From: Actinomycetes bacterium
GTDB lineage: Bacteria; Actinomycetota; Actinomycetes; Actinomycetales; Cellulomonadaceae
Length of the DNA stretch: 9,637 bases
Assembly: GCA_023428465.1 (NCBI GenBank)
Contig: JAEYXM010000067.1
Span: 1 to 9,637 of the forward strand
Reading direction: 5' to 3'
Shown one piece after another: positions 1-6,899 of this stretch (positions are counted from its first letter, which is position 1; each line of letters begins with the position of its first letter). The notes under the pieces are model-generated. The model saw nothing but the letters and a program-made list of their open reading frames with translations. It was not told where the DNA came from and searched no databases. The position numbers were made by a program, and so were the translations under genes.

Positions 1-105
1 GACCTCGTGGCCCTCCGCGGCCTGCGCACGCGCCAGGTCCCGGACCTGCGTCTCGATGCCGCCCGTCCGGGGCGCGTAGCAGTCCGAGACGTGGAGGATG
101 CGCAC
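1..105 (-). CDS. GT4-family glycosyltransferase, N-terminal fragment (runs off the window)
   Basis: Seen: a GTG-started frame at 105 reads 35 codons to base 1 with no stop, beginning VRILHVSDCYAPRTGGIETQ and ending in GHEV. This is the classic first beta strand and loop of GT-B fold, GT4-type glycosyltransferases: hydrophobic strand, then a PRxGGIE loop, then an amphipathic helix ending in GHEV. Family knowledge: such enzymes move a sugar from a nucleotide donor (often GDP-mannose or UDP-sugar) to lipid or glycan acceptors at the inner face of the membrane; actinobacterial members include PimA/PimB-like mannosyltransferases. The start is fixed because an in-frame TAA lies four codons upstream; no good ribosome binding site is visible. 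It lies 44 bases downstream of guaA in the same orientation. The catalytic C-terminal half is outside the window, so substrate cannot be assigned. Confidence 0.8.
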   Translation of the reverse strand, partial: MRILHVSDCYAPRTGGIETQVRDLARAQAAEGHEV

Positions 106-146
106 CTCGCCAGGTTAGCCCCGCGCCGCCGCGTCTCAGGCCCGGA

Positions 147-1714
<1,568 letters not shown>

Positions 1715-1718
<4 letters not shown>

Positions 1719-2101
1719 CCGGCGAGTCTAGTGATGGCTGCGTCCGCATCCCGGTGCACGCGACGTTCCATGACGAAGGACATGACGGGCACGACGCCGG
1801 CGAGCACCATCGTGACCAGGCGCCCGAGCCGCCACCGCAGCACCGACCACAGGTCGATCACGGTCGCGAGGTACACGACGTAGATCCAGCCGTGCGCGAA
1901 GGCCACCCAGGTGCCGAGCACCGGCGCGGGACTGCCCTCGGCGTCGACCCCGCCCGCCTGGAACACGTACTTCAGGACCATCTCCAGGGTGAGGACCAGC
2001 AGCATCACACCGGTGATCCAGGCCATCACGCGGTAGCGGGACAGGGCACTCGAGGCCCGGGAGGCGCGGGAGGCGCGGGAGGCGGTGGGCGTGGACTCCA
2101 T
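1715..2101 (-). CDS. DUF3817 family integral membrane protein
   Basis: A 128-aa protein from ATG at 2101, preceded by AGGA with a 7-base spacer. A GTG at 2125 would add eight residues but lacks a comparable site. Seen: an N-terminal Ala/Ser/Arg repeat, then three hydrophobic segments (about 26-49 beginning RVMAWITGVM, 65-88 with WVAFAHGWIYVVYL, and 98-115 with LVTMVLAGVVPVMSF) and a basic end MERRVHRD. The HGWIYVVY motif and the three-helix pattern match the actinobacterial DUF3817/YdzA-like family, whose biochemical function is not known to me. The gene overlaps guaA by four bases and should be co-transcribed with it. Families of this type are often seen beside purine nucleotide genes in Actinomycetota (recollection, not checked). 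A role in purine transport is conceivable but has no motif support here. Confidence 0.85.
2052..2087. repeat. Short tandem repeat, 9-bp unit, four copies
   Basis: Four head-to-tail units close to GAGGCGCGG on the plus strand; copies two and three are identical and the outer ones diverge. It lies inside the 5' end of the DUF3817 gene and encodes its ASR repeats ahead of the first membrane helix. Being a multiple of three, copy-number change would keep the frame and only alter the length of the cytoplasmic basic leader. Confidence 0.75.
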
Positions 2102-2143
2102 CCGACCATCCTGCCCGATGATCACGGTGCGCCCGGCCCGGGT

Positions 2144-2153
2144 GTGACGTCAC
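2144..2153. promoter_or_regulatory. Perfect 10-bp palindrome GTGACGTCAC in the divergent promoter region, possible operator
   Basis: GTGACGTCAC reads the same on both strands and sits near the middle of the 114-bp gap between the DUF3817-guaA operon and the plus-strand YbaB/WXG operon, about 48 bases upstream of the -10 element at 2202. Its centre, TGACGTCA, is tight with no spacer, so it does not match the CRP/GlxR pattern TGTGA-N6-TCACA. It could bind a dimeric regulator acting on either side. No regulator is encoded in the window, and in DNA this GC-rich a 10-bp palindrome can occur by chance. Confidence 0.3.
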
Positions 2154-2176
2154 CCACGCCGCGCGGGTGGGCGAAC

Positions 2177-2207
2177 CGGACACGATGCTGTGCGGTCCAG
2201 GTACGCT
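2177..2207 (+). promoter_or_regulatory. Candidate promoter for the YbaB/WXG operon, leaderless type
   Basis: TACGCT at 2202-2207 fits the actinobacterial -10 pattern TANNNT, and CGGACA at 2177-2182 is a partial -35 match with a long 19-base spacer. Only eight bases separate the -10 element from the ATG at 2216, so transcription would begin at or next to the start codon. There is no Shine-Dalgarno before this ATG (CCTGCGCC), which fits a leaderless mRNA, common in Actinomycetota. The ABC exporter operon has the same arrangement and spacing. Confidence 0.45.
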
Positions 2208-2215
2208 CCTGCGCC

Positions 2216-2557
2216 ATGACCACGGAAGACCTCGCCACCGTCCTCGCGGGAGGGTTCGCACAGCTGAGTGCTGCGCAGGCCGCCGCCGCGCCGCCGGCCG
2301 CGGGCCCCACGCGCGGCAAGGACCGCGAGGGCCTGGTCGAGGTCGTCGTCGACGAGCGCGGGATCCTGACCGGCATCTCCTTCGCCGACGAGATCGCCGA
2401 CCTGACGGCGGCGGAGCTCGAGTCAGCCGTCCTCGAGGCCACCCGCGACGCGTACGACGCGACGGGCCGCCCGCGGGTTCGCACGCTGCCCGGGCTCGGG
2501 GACAGCGAGGTCGCCGCGGGGGTCCGCCGCGCGCTCAGAGGTGAGGGGGGCCGATGA
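2216..2557 (+). CDS. YbaB/EbfC-family-like protein, first gene of the WXG operon
   Basis: A 113-aa protein. Seen: an N-terminal helix rich in Ala/Gln (2-26), a Pro/Arg linker, a beta pair with GLVEVVVDERG and LTGISF (39-56), then a helix (about 63-81, LTAAELESAVLEATRDAY) and a polar tail. The order helix, two beta strands with a DERG turn, then a helix matching 'L..AELE.AV..A...A' is the YbaB/EbfC nucleoid-associated fold. Family knowledge: classical YbaB binds DNA as a dimer, but actinobacterial paralogues of this type commonly sit beside WXG/ESX genes where DNA binding is not established. It is first in a five-gene chain; its stop overlaps the next start by four bases (ATGA). The start at 2216 is chosen because of the -10 element eight bases upstream and the family-typical N-terminus. 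Assignment to the fold is good; function is unknown. Confidence 0.75.
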   Translation: MTTEDLATVLAGGFAQLSAAQAAAAPPAAGPTRGKDREGLVEVVVDERGILTGISFADEIADLTAAELESAVLEATRDAYDATGRPRVRTLPGLGDSEVAAGVRRALRGEGGR

Positions 2558-2871
2558 ACGGGTTCGAGGTCGACCACGAGAGACTCGCGACGGAGGTGAC
2601 GAACGCCTTCTCCATCGCAGACGCACTCGACGCCGCCGTGGACGCCGGCCTGGCCGCGCAGCGGATGTCCGAGGACGCCTTCGGCGTGCTGTGCGTCGGC
2701 ATGGTGCCGCCCTCCCAGATCGTGCAGACCTCGGGGGTCGCCGCGCTCAAGGCCGAGGCGCGGGCCTACGAGGCGCTCGCACTGAACCTGCGCAACACCG
2801 TGGCCGACTACGAGGCGGCCGACGCCGCCGCCGCGGCCCGGCAGCACAACTTCCTGAGGAGGATGGTGTGA
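2554..2871 (+). CDS. EspC-like small helical type VII secretion target
   Basis: A 105-aa, nearly all-helical protein without a signal peptide. Seen: helix 1 (about 5-38), a central segment DAFGVLCVGMVPP (41-53), helix 2 (about 60-97), and a YxxxD motif (YEAAD, Tyr86 to Asp90) followed by an Ala run. This layout, especially the 'AFGVL' hairpin and the DYEAADAAAAAR ending, matches the actinobacterial EspC / ESX-1 secretion-associated family (Pfam T7SS_ESX_EspC type). Family knowledge: such proteins are exported as helical hairpins, often as heterodimers with a WXG or PPE-like partner, and YxxxD/E is the general type VII export signal. The partner would be the next gene, joined by a GTGA overlap. 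The start at 2554 follows a purine-rich stretch (GAGGTGAGGGGG) and overlaps the previous stop. There is one cysteine (Cys47). Export itself is inferred. Confidence 0.8.
   Translation: MNGFEVDHERLATEVTNAFSIADALDAAVDAGLAAQRMSEDAFGVLCVGMVPPSQIVQTSGVAALKAEARAYEALALNLRNTVADYEAADAAAAARQHNFLRRMV
2857..2862 (+). promoter_or_regulatory. Strong ribosome binding site that decides the GTG start at 2868
   Basis: AGGAGG lies five bases before the GTG at 2868 and inside the end of the upstream coding region. It is the best Shine-Dalgarno in this operon and fixes the start of the 275-aa WXG protein, which otherwise has an open frame extending far upstream. Confidence 0.75.
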
Positions 2872-3695
2872 GCCTCGTCGCCGAGCCGGTGGAGTGGTCG
2901 GCGCCGCCGTGGTTCGACGGCACCGCACTCGGCATCCCCGTCGTCGGCTCCCTGTTCTCCACGGGTGCGAGCCTCGGCTCGGGTGACTGGGCCGGGGCCT
3001 TCACGTCGGGCGTGGGCGCCGTGGGCGACGTCGTCGGCGTGGCCGTCGACCCGCTGGGGACGCTCGCGTCCAGCGTCGCGGGCTTCCTCCTCGACCGCTT
3101 CTCCTGGTTCCAGGAGGCGCTCAACGTCCTCGTCGGCAACCCCGCGGTGGTCACGGCGGTCGGGCTGACCTGGCGCAACATCGGGGACACGCTCGACATG
3201 CAGGCCCAGCGGCTGATCGAGATCCGCGACCGCACGGCGTTGTACTGGCAGGGGCCGGCGGCCATCGCGTTCCGGGCCCGCCTGACCGAGATGGCGGAGC
3301 GGGCGAGCGTCGAGGCGTTCGCGTGCCGGTGCATCAACGCCGGCTACGCCGTCGGCAGCGGCATCGTCGCGATCGTGCGGCAGATCGTCTCCGCCATCTG
3401 CGCGGAGCTGGTCGGCAAGCTCATCGTCTGGGTCGCGGAGGCACTGGGCACCCTCGGCTTCGGCATCCCCGTCGTCGTCGCGCAGGCGACGGCGGCGATC
3501 GCGCGCTGGGTCGACGACGCGGCCCGGTGGACGGACGAGCTCCTGCAGTCCGCAGGGCGCTTCTCCGACATCCTGTCGAACCTCTACAAGACCTTCGACG
3601 ACCTCCAGCTCCTCAACATCGGCCTCGGGCCGGACAAGGTGATCGCCGCAGGCGTCGAGGGCGTGGGCCAGACCGCGGAGACGATGGCGCCATGA
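2868..3695 (+). CDS. WXG-domain protein, PPE-like length, putative type VII secretion substrate
   Basis: A 275-aa protein started by GTG in a GTGA overlap. Seen: a Gly/Ala-rich N-terminus (20-60), a block DPLGTLASSVAGFLLDRFSW followed by a NP-containing turn (61-92), a helix-turn-helix centred on WQG (Trp127-Gly129) with helices about 95-125 and 131-158, a long hydrophobic stretch (about 160-213, including IVWVAEALGTLGFGIPVVVA), and an amphipathic end with YKTFD (YxxxD, Tyr240 to Asp244). The DPL..WF..L..L.GNP block followed by a WXG hairpin is a pattern I know from actinobacterial WXG100-superfamily proteins that often carry C-terminal toxin domains. Here the C-terminus has no recognisable enzyme domain. 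No signal peptide is seen. Three cysteines occur (C153, C155, C178). It probably pairs with the EspC-like neighbour. Whether it is exported, or acts in the membrane through the hydrophobic stretch, is open. Confidence 0.75.
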   Translation: MSLVAEPVEWSAPPWFDGTALGIPVVGSLFSTGASLGSGDWAGAFTSGVGAVGDVVGVAVDPLGTLASSVAGFLLDRFSWFQEALNVLVGNPAVVTAVGLTWRNIGDTLDMQAQRLIEIRDRTALYWQGPAAIAFRARLTEMAERASVEAFACRCINAGYAVGSGIVAIVRQIVSAICAELVGKLIVWVAEALGTLGFGIPVVVAQATAAIARWVDDAARWTDELLQSAGRFSDILSNLYKTFDDLQLLNIGLGPDKVIAAGVEGVGQTAETMAP

Positions 3696-4096
3696 GCACG
3701 GACCCCTACGCAGGTGCCACGGATGCCCGCGACCGGCTGGAACAGCTGCGCCGCGACGCGCACCGGGCCGCAGACGAGGCCGCCCGCCTCGCCGCGCGCA
3801 TCGAGCAGTCGACGTACGCGGCCTGGTCTCCCGGACGCGAGGTGCGGGTGACGGTCGGCCCCGATGCGCTGATCCAGCGCGTCGAGTTCACCGCAGGTGC
3901 GCCGCGCTCGGGCCCGCGCTCGCTCGCCGCGGCGACGCTGGACGCGCACCGCCGGGCCCTCACCCTGCTCCGCGCTTCCGTCGAGGACGCCGTCGCCGAC
4001 GCCCCGGCGTCGGTCGGTGACCTCGCCGGTGCCGTCGCGGATGCCGCCCGGACGATGCTGCCCTCCGACGAGCCCCGGTATGACGGCGGGCGCTGA
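3692..4096 (+). CDS. Second YbaB/EbfC-family-like protein of the operon
   Basis: A 134-aa protein whose ATG overlaps the previous stop (ATGA). Seen: a charged, probably coiled-coil helix (about 10-41, RDRLEQLRRDAHRAADEAAR), a beta pair around REVRVTVGPDALIQRVEF (49-66), and a helix (78-101) with LAAATLDAHRRAL, then an Ala-rich tail ending MLPSDEPRYDGGR. This is the same helix, beta pair and helix order as the first gene of the operon, but the helix is longer and sequence identity is low, so they are distant paralogues at best. Family knowledge places the fold in YbaB/EbfC; WXG-associated versions have no proven role and could act as substrate chaperones or regulators. A GGAG stretch lies about ten bases upstream of the start; coupling probably does most of the work. 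Its last 17 bases overlap the next gene. Confidence 0.7.
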   Translation: MSTDPYAGATDARDRLEQLRRDAHRAADEAARLAARIEQSTYAAWSPGREVRVTVGPDALIQRVEFTAGAPRSGPRSLAAATLDAHRRALTLLRASVEDAVADAPASVGDLAGAVADAARTMLPSDEPRYDGGR

Positions 4097-4841
4097 CGCC
4101 CTGTCGGGCGGCTCGCACCCGGGCGACGCGGGACTGGGTCGCCGCGCGTGGACCGCGGCCGGCGCGGTCCTGCCGACCACCGGGGTCGCGACCATCGCGG
4201 GGTGCGTCCTCGCCGCCGGGCTCACACAGGGCTCGACGCGGAGCATCGCCACGGTGGTCGTCCTCGCCGTCGGCGTGGTCGTCGGGCTCCTGTGGAGCCG
4301 TGCCGCCGGGGCCGACGCGGTCCACGGCCGGGTCGCGTCCGCGCGCGCCGCGTGGGCCGGCTCACGCACGGACGTCCTCGCCGGGCCTGACGGCGCCCCT
4401 GACGTGCGCGACGTCGCGCTCGCCCTCCCCCGCGGCTGGCAGGCCGAGGCTGCGCGGGGCCGGCTGCACCTCGCCGTCCACGGCTCGGGGGTGCGCGCCG
4501 AGACATGGGTGCTGCGTGCCGCGGCCGGATCGCGCCGTGCCCGTCGCCGTCGTGAGGTCGTGGCGACCGACGCGCGCACGGGCAGCGCGCGTGTGTGGGT
4601 GCAGATCGGTGCGACCGCCGACTCGATGCTCGTCACCCCGGCGTGGGCGACCCGTCGCCCCACCGACGAGCCCGGCTGGCTGCCTGCGGTGCGCGACCGG
4701 GTCGCCCGGCACGAGGACCTGATCGCGACGTTGTCGATCGGCGACGACCGGGTCGTCCTGCTCGCGCTGGACGACCCGCGCCCGGGGACCACGGCAGCGC
4801 GTGCCCAGCTCGTGACCGACGTGGCGGCGCTCATCCGCTGA
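4080..4841 (+). CDS. Membrane protein of unknown function with two helices and a cytoplasmic domain
   Basis: I do not recognise this 253-aa protein. Seen: a short polar N-terminus with RR at 21-22, two closely spaced hydrophobic segments (about 28-49 and 55-73, the second VVVLAVGVVVGLLW), then a soluble region. By the positive-inside rule (RR before helix 1; Arg residues after helix 2) both ends face the cytoplasm. The soluble part (about 100-253) alternates beta-like strands with a strongly basic patch SRRARRRREV (151-160) and strands near RVWVQIG and RVVLLALDD. It starts at an ATG 17 bases before the previous gene stops, so it belongs to the same operon and is the last member. It may be the membrane anchor for the WXG/EspC-like pair, but it resembles none of EccB, EccC, EccD, EccE or MycP in any motif I can see. 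Function is unassigned. Confidence 0.65.
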   Translation: MTAGADALSGGSHPGDAGLGRRAWTAAGAVLPTTGVATIAGCVLAAGLTQGSTRSIATVVVLAVGVVVGLLWSRAAGADAVHGRVASARAAWAGSRTDVLAGPDGAPDVRDVALALPRGWQAEAARGRLHLAVHGSGVRAETWVLRAAAGSRRARRRREVVATDARTGSARVWVQIGATADSMLVTPAWATRRPTDEPGWLPAVRDRVARHEDLIATLSIGDDRVVLLALDDPRPGTTAARAQLVTDVAALIR

Positions 4842-4850
4842 GCCACCGAC

Positions 4851-4881
4851 CGGTTGCGGCCGCCGGGACCGCGGCCGACCG
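4851..4881 (+). terminator. GC-rich hairpin after the WXG operon, possible terminator
   Basis: CGGT and CGGCCG (4851-4854 and 4857-4862, interrupted by a TG bulge) pair with CGGCCG and ACCG (4872-4881) around a nine-base loop, giving ten G/C-rich pairs only nine bases after the stop at 4841. No T tract follows, so it would be an atypical terminator, as is frequent in high-GC actinobacteria, or just an mRNA 3'-end stabiliser. Confidence 0.4.
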
Positions 4882-4946
4882 CCGAGGACGCCCGGGGCGC
4901 CCGCTACGCCCGGAAGGTCACGGACGCGCCCGCACCGGAAAAACGC

Positions 4947-4977
4947 TTCGCTGCGTGTCACATGCTGGACGTAGCGT
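4947..4977 (+). promoter_or_regulatory. Candidate promoter for the ABC exporter operon, leaderless type
   Basis: TAGCGT at 4972-4977 fits the TANNNT -10 pattern; TTCGCT at 4947-4952 is a poor -35 candidate with a 19-base spacer. Eight bases separate the -10 element from the ATG at 4986, the same distance as upstream of the WXG operon, and again no Shine-Dalgarno is present (TGCGCCCC). Transcription would begin at or beside the ATG. An alternative in-frame ATG at 4962 lies upstream of the -10 element and also has no ribosome binding site, so 4986 is preferred. Confidence 0.45.
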
Positions 4978-4985
4978 TGCGCCCC

Positions 4986-6899
4986 ATGCGCCTCCTCCCC
5001 GAGGCCCACCCGGGCACCCCTCCGCTGACGTCGCCCGCGGCCTTCCTGTGGTGGGTCGCGCGACGCCAGGGCTGGCTGCTGCTCACCGGGGCAGCCGTCG
5101 TGACGGTCGGCATCGTGTCCCGCGCCGCCATGCCCTACCTGCTGGGCCGGGCCGTCGACCACGGGCTCGAGGCCGGGCTGACCTGGACCACCTGGGCCGA
5201 CGTCGGGCTGATCCTGGCCGCGGGGATCATCGGGGCCGCGGCGAACGCCGTCGGGCACCGCTACGAGATCGAGAACTGGCTGCGCTCGGCGTTCCGCACG
5301 TCCCAGCTGCTCGGCCACCACGTCAGCCGCACGGGCGACGCGGTCACCGCGGAGCTCCCGACCGGTGAGGTCGTGGCCACGGTCGCGTCCGACTCGCTGC
5401 GGCTCGGCGAGATCTACTACATGTCCGCGCAGTTCCTGGGCGGCGTGATCGCCTACGTGATGGTCGCGGTCCTCCTGCTGAGCAGCTCGGTGCCGCTGGG
5501 CGTCGCGGTGCTCGTCGGGCTGCCGGCGATCGCGGCGGTGCTCGCACTCGTCGTCCGCCCGCTGCAGCACCGGCAGGCGGCGCACCGGGCCGCGCAGGGC
5601 CGCCTGACCACGCTGGGCGCGGACACGGTCTCCGGGCTGCGCATCCTGCGGGGCATCGGCGGCGAGGACGTGTTCGTCGGCCGGTACGCCCAGCAGTCCC
5701 AGCGCGTCCGCCAGGCCGGTGTGGAGGTGGCGCGCACGCAGTCCGTGCTCGACGCGCTCCAGGTGCTGCTGCCGGGGCTGTTCGTCGCGGGCGTCGTCTG
5801 GTTCGGCGCGCGGCTCGCGGTCGCGGGCGACATCACCGCCGGCCAGCTCGTGACGTTCTACGGCTACGCGGCGTTCCTCACCGAGCCGCTGACCTCCGCG
5901 ACGAAGATGGTGCAGTCGACCATCCGCGCGGTCGTCGGTGCGCGGCGGATCCTCACGGTGCTGCGCGTCCCGGTGACGGGGGCGGACCCGGAGCACCTGA
6001 CGTCGTCGGACGGCGACGCACCCGGCGACGGGTCGGCGGGCGCGTCGGAGGCGATCGGCCTCGCCGACGGCGCCTCGGGCCTCGTGGTCCCGGGCGGCGC
6101 CCTCGTGGCGCTCGTGTCCGCGGACCCGGACGAGACGGCGCGGATCGCGGCCCGCCTCGGCATGCTCGGGACGGACCCGGAGGTCGCGCACGTGCGCCTC
6201 GGGGACCGCGCGCTGACGGACCTGCCACGCGCGCAGGTGCGCCGCCGCGTGCTCGTCGCGGAGGCGGCGGCGGAGCTGTTCACCGGCACGCTGCGCGGCG
6301 AGCTCGACGTGCGCGGCACCGCCACGGACGTCGAGCTGCTGGCGGCGCTGCACGTCGCCGACGGCGCGGACGTCCTGTCGTCCGTCCCGGACGGGCTGGA
6401 CGGCCGGGTCGAGGAGAAGGGGCGCTCGTTGTCCGGTGGGCAGCGCCAGCGCGTCGCCCTCGCCCGCGCGCTCGCCGCACAGCCGGAGGTCCTCGTGCTC
6501 GTCGAGCCCACGTCGGCCGTCGACGCGCACACCGAGGCCCGGATCGCGGCGCGTCTGGCGGGCACGCGAGCAGGCCGCACGACCGTGATCGTGTCCGCGA
6601 GCCCGCTCGTGCTCGACCACGTGGACGAAGTGGCGTTCGTCACCGACGGCCGGGTCGTCGCGCAGGCGCCGCACCGGGCCCTGCTCGCGGCGCGCGACGC
6701 CGTCGGCGCGGCCTACCGACGGGTGGTCAGCCGCGCGTCGGGCGAGGGCACGGACACGGGTGGCACACCCGTCGTGGCCGGGCCGGCGACGGGCACCGTG
6801 CCCACCCGGCCGACCGCAGAAGCAGCCGGGTCCGCCGGGGCCGCCGGGGCGAACGGGCTGAACGACCAGGACGAGCTGGAGACGGAGGAGGTGGCATGA
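4986..6899 (+). CDS. ABC exporter half-transporter with a degenerate nucleotide-binding domain
   Basis: A 637-aa type IV (ABCB-like) half-transporter. The transmembrane domain (about 18-325) has six hydrophobic segments and the intracellular-loop pattern TGEVVATVASDS (126-137). The nucleotide-binding domain (about 355-580) keeps the signature LSGGQRQR (482-489) and the D-loop SAVD, but lacks almost everything that grips ATP: the Walker A position reads VSADPDETAR with no GK[ST] (about 377-386), the Q-loop glutamine is missing (VLVAEAAAELF), Walker B is VLVLVE with Val506 for Asp, and the H-loop histidine is Ala538. Glu507 is kept. A low-complexity, finally acidic tail (about 585-637) follows. 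The gene overlaps its partner by four bases (ATGA). It should form a heterodimer with the next product, supplying only the LSGGQ face of the working ATP site. The frame is open throughout, so it is not a pseudogene by frame. Substrate unknown; lipid, drug or peptide export are possible. Confidence 0.93.
   Translation: MRLLPEAHPGTPPLTSPAAFLWWVARRQGWLLLTGAAVVTVGIVSRAAMPYLLGRAVDHGLEAGLTWTTWADVGLILAAGIIGAAANAVGHRYEIENWLRSAFRTSQLLGHHVSRTGDAVTAELPTGEVVATVASDSLRLGEIYYMSAQFLGGVIAYVMVAVLLLSSSVPLGVAVLVGLPAIAAVLALVVRPLQHRQAAHRAAQGRLTTLGADTVSGLRILRGIGGEDVFVGRYAQQSQRVRQAGVEVARTQSVLDALQVLLPGLFVAGVVWFGARLAVAGDITAGQLVTFYGYAAFLTEPLTSATKMVQSTIRAVVGARRILTVLRVPVTGADPEHLTSSDGDAPGDGSAGASEAIGLADGASGLVVPGGALVALVSADPDETARIAARLGMLGTDPEVAHVRLGDRALTDLPRAQVRRRVLVAEAAAELFTGTLRGELDVRGTATDVELLAALHVADGADVLSSVPDGLDGRVEEKGRSLSGGQRQRVALARALAAQPEVLVLVEPTSAVDAHTEARIAARLAGTRAGRTTVIVSASPLVLDHVDEVAFVTDGRVVAQAPHRALLAARDAVGAAYRRVVSRASGEGTDTGGTPVVAGPATGTVPTRPTAEAAGSAGAAGANGLNDQDELETEEVA

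Noticed and set aside
2143..2156. CRP/GlxR-type binding site (TGTGA and TCAC half-sites)
   Set aside because: The half-sites abut with no six-base spacer, so the pattern TGTGA-N6-TCACA is not met.
4842..4985. Small RNA or extra gene in the gap between the WXG and ABC operons
   Set aside because: Apart from the hairpin at 4851-4881 and the promoter-like elements near 4972, no further structure or independent coding signal is visible.
4986..6899. ABC subunit 1 as a decaying pseudogene
   Set aside because: The frame is intact over 637 codons, the LSGGQ and D-loop are preserved, the gene overlaps its partner by four bases, and the partner has lost exactly the matching signature motif. Together these fit a selected heterodimer.
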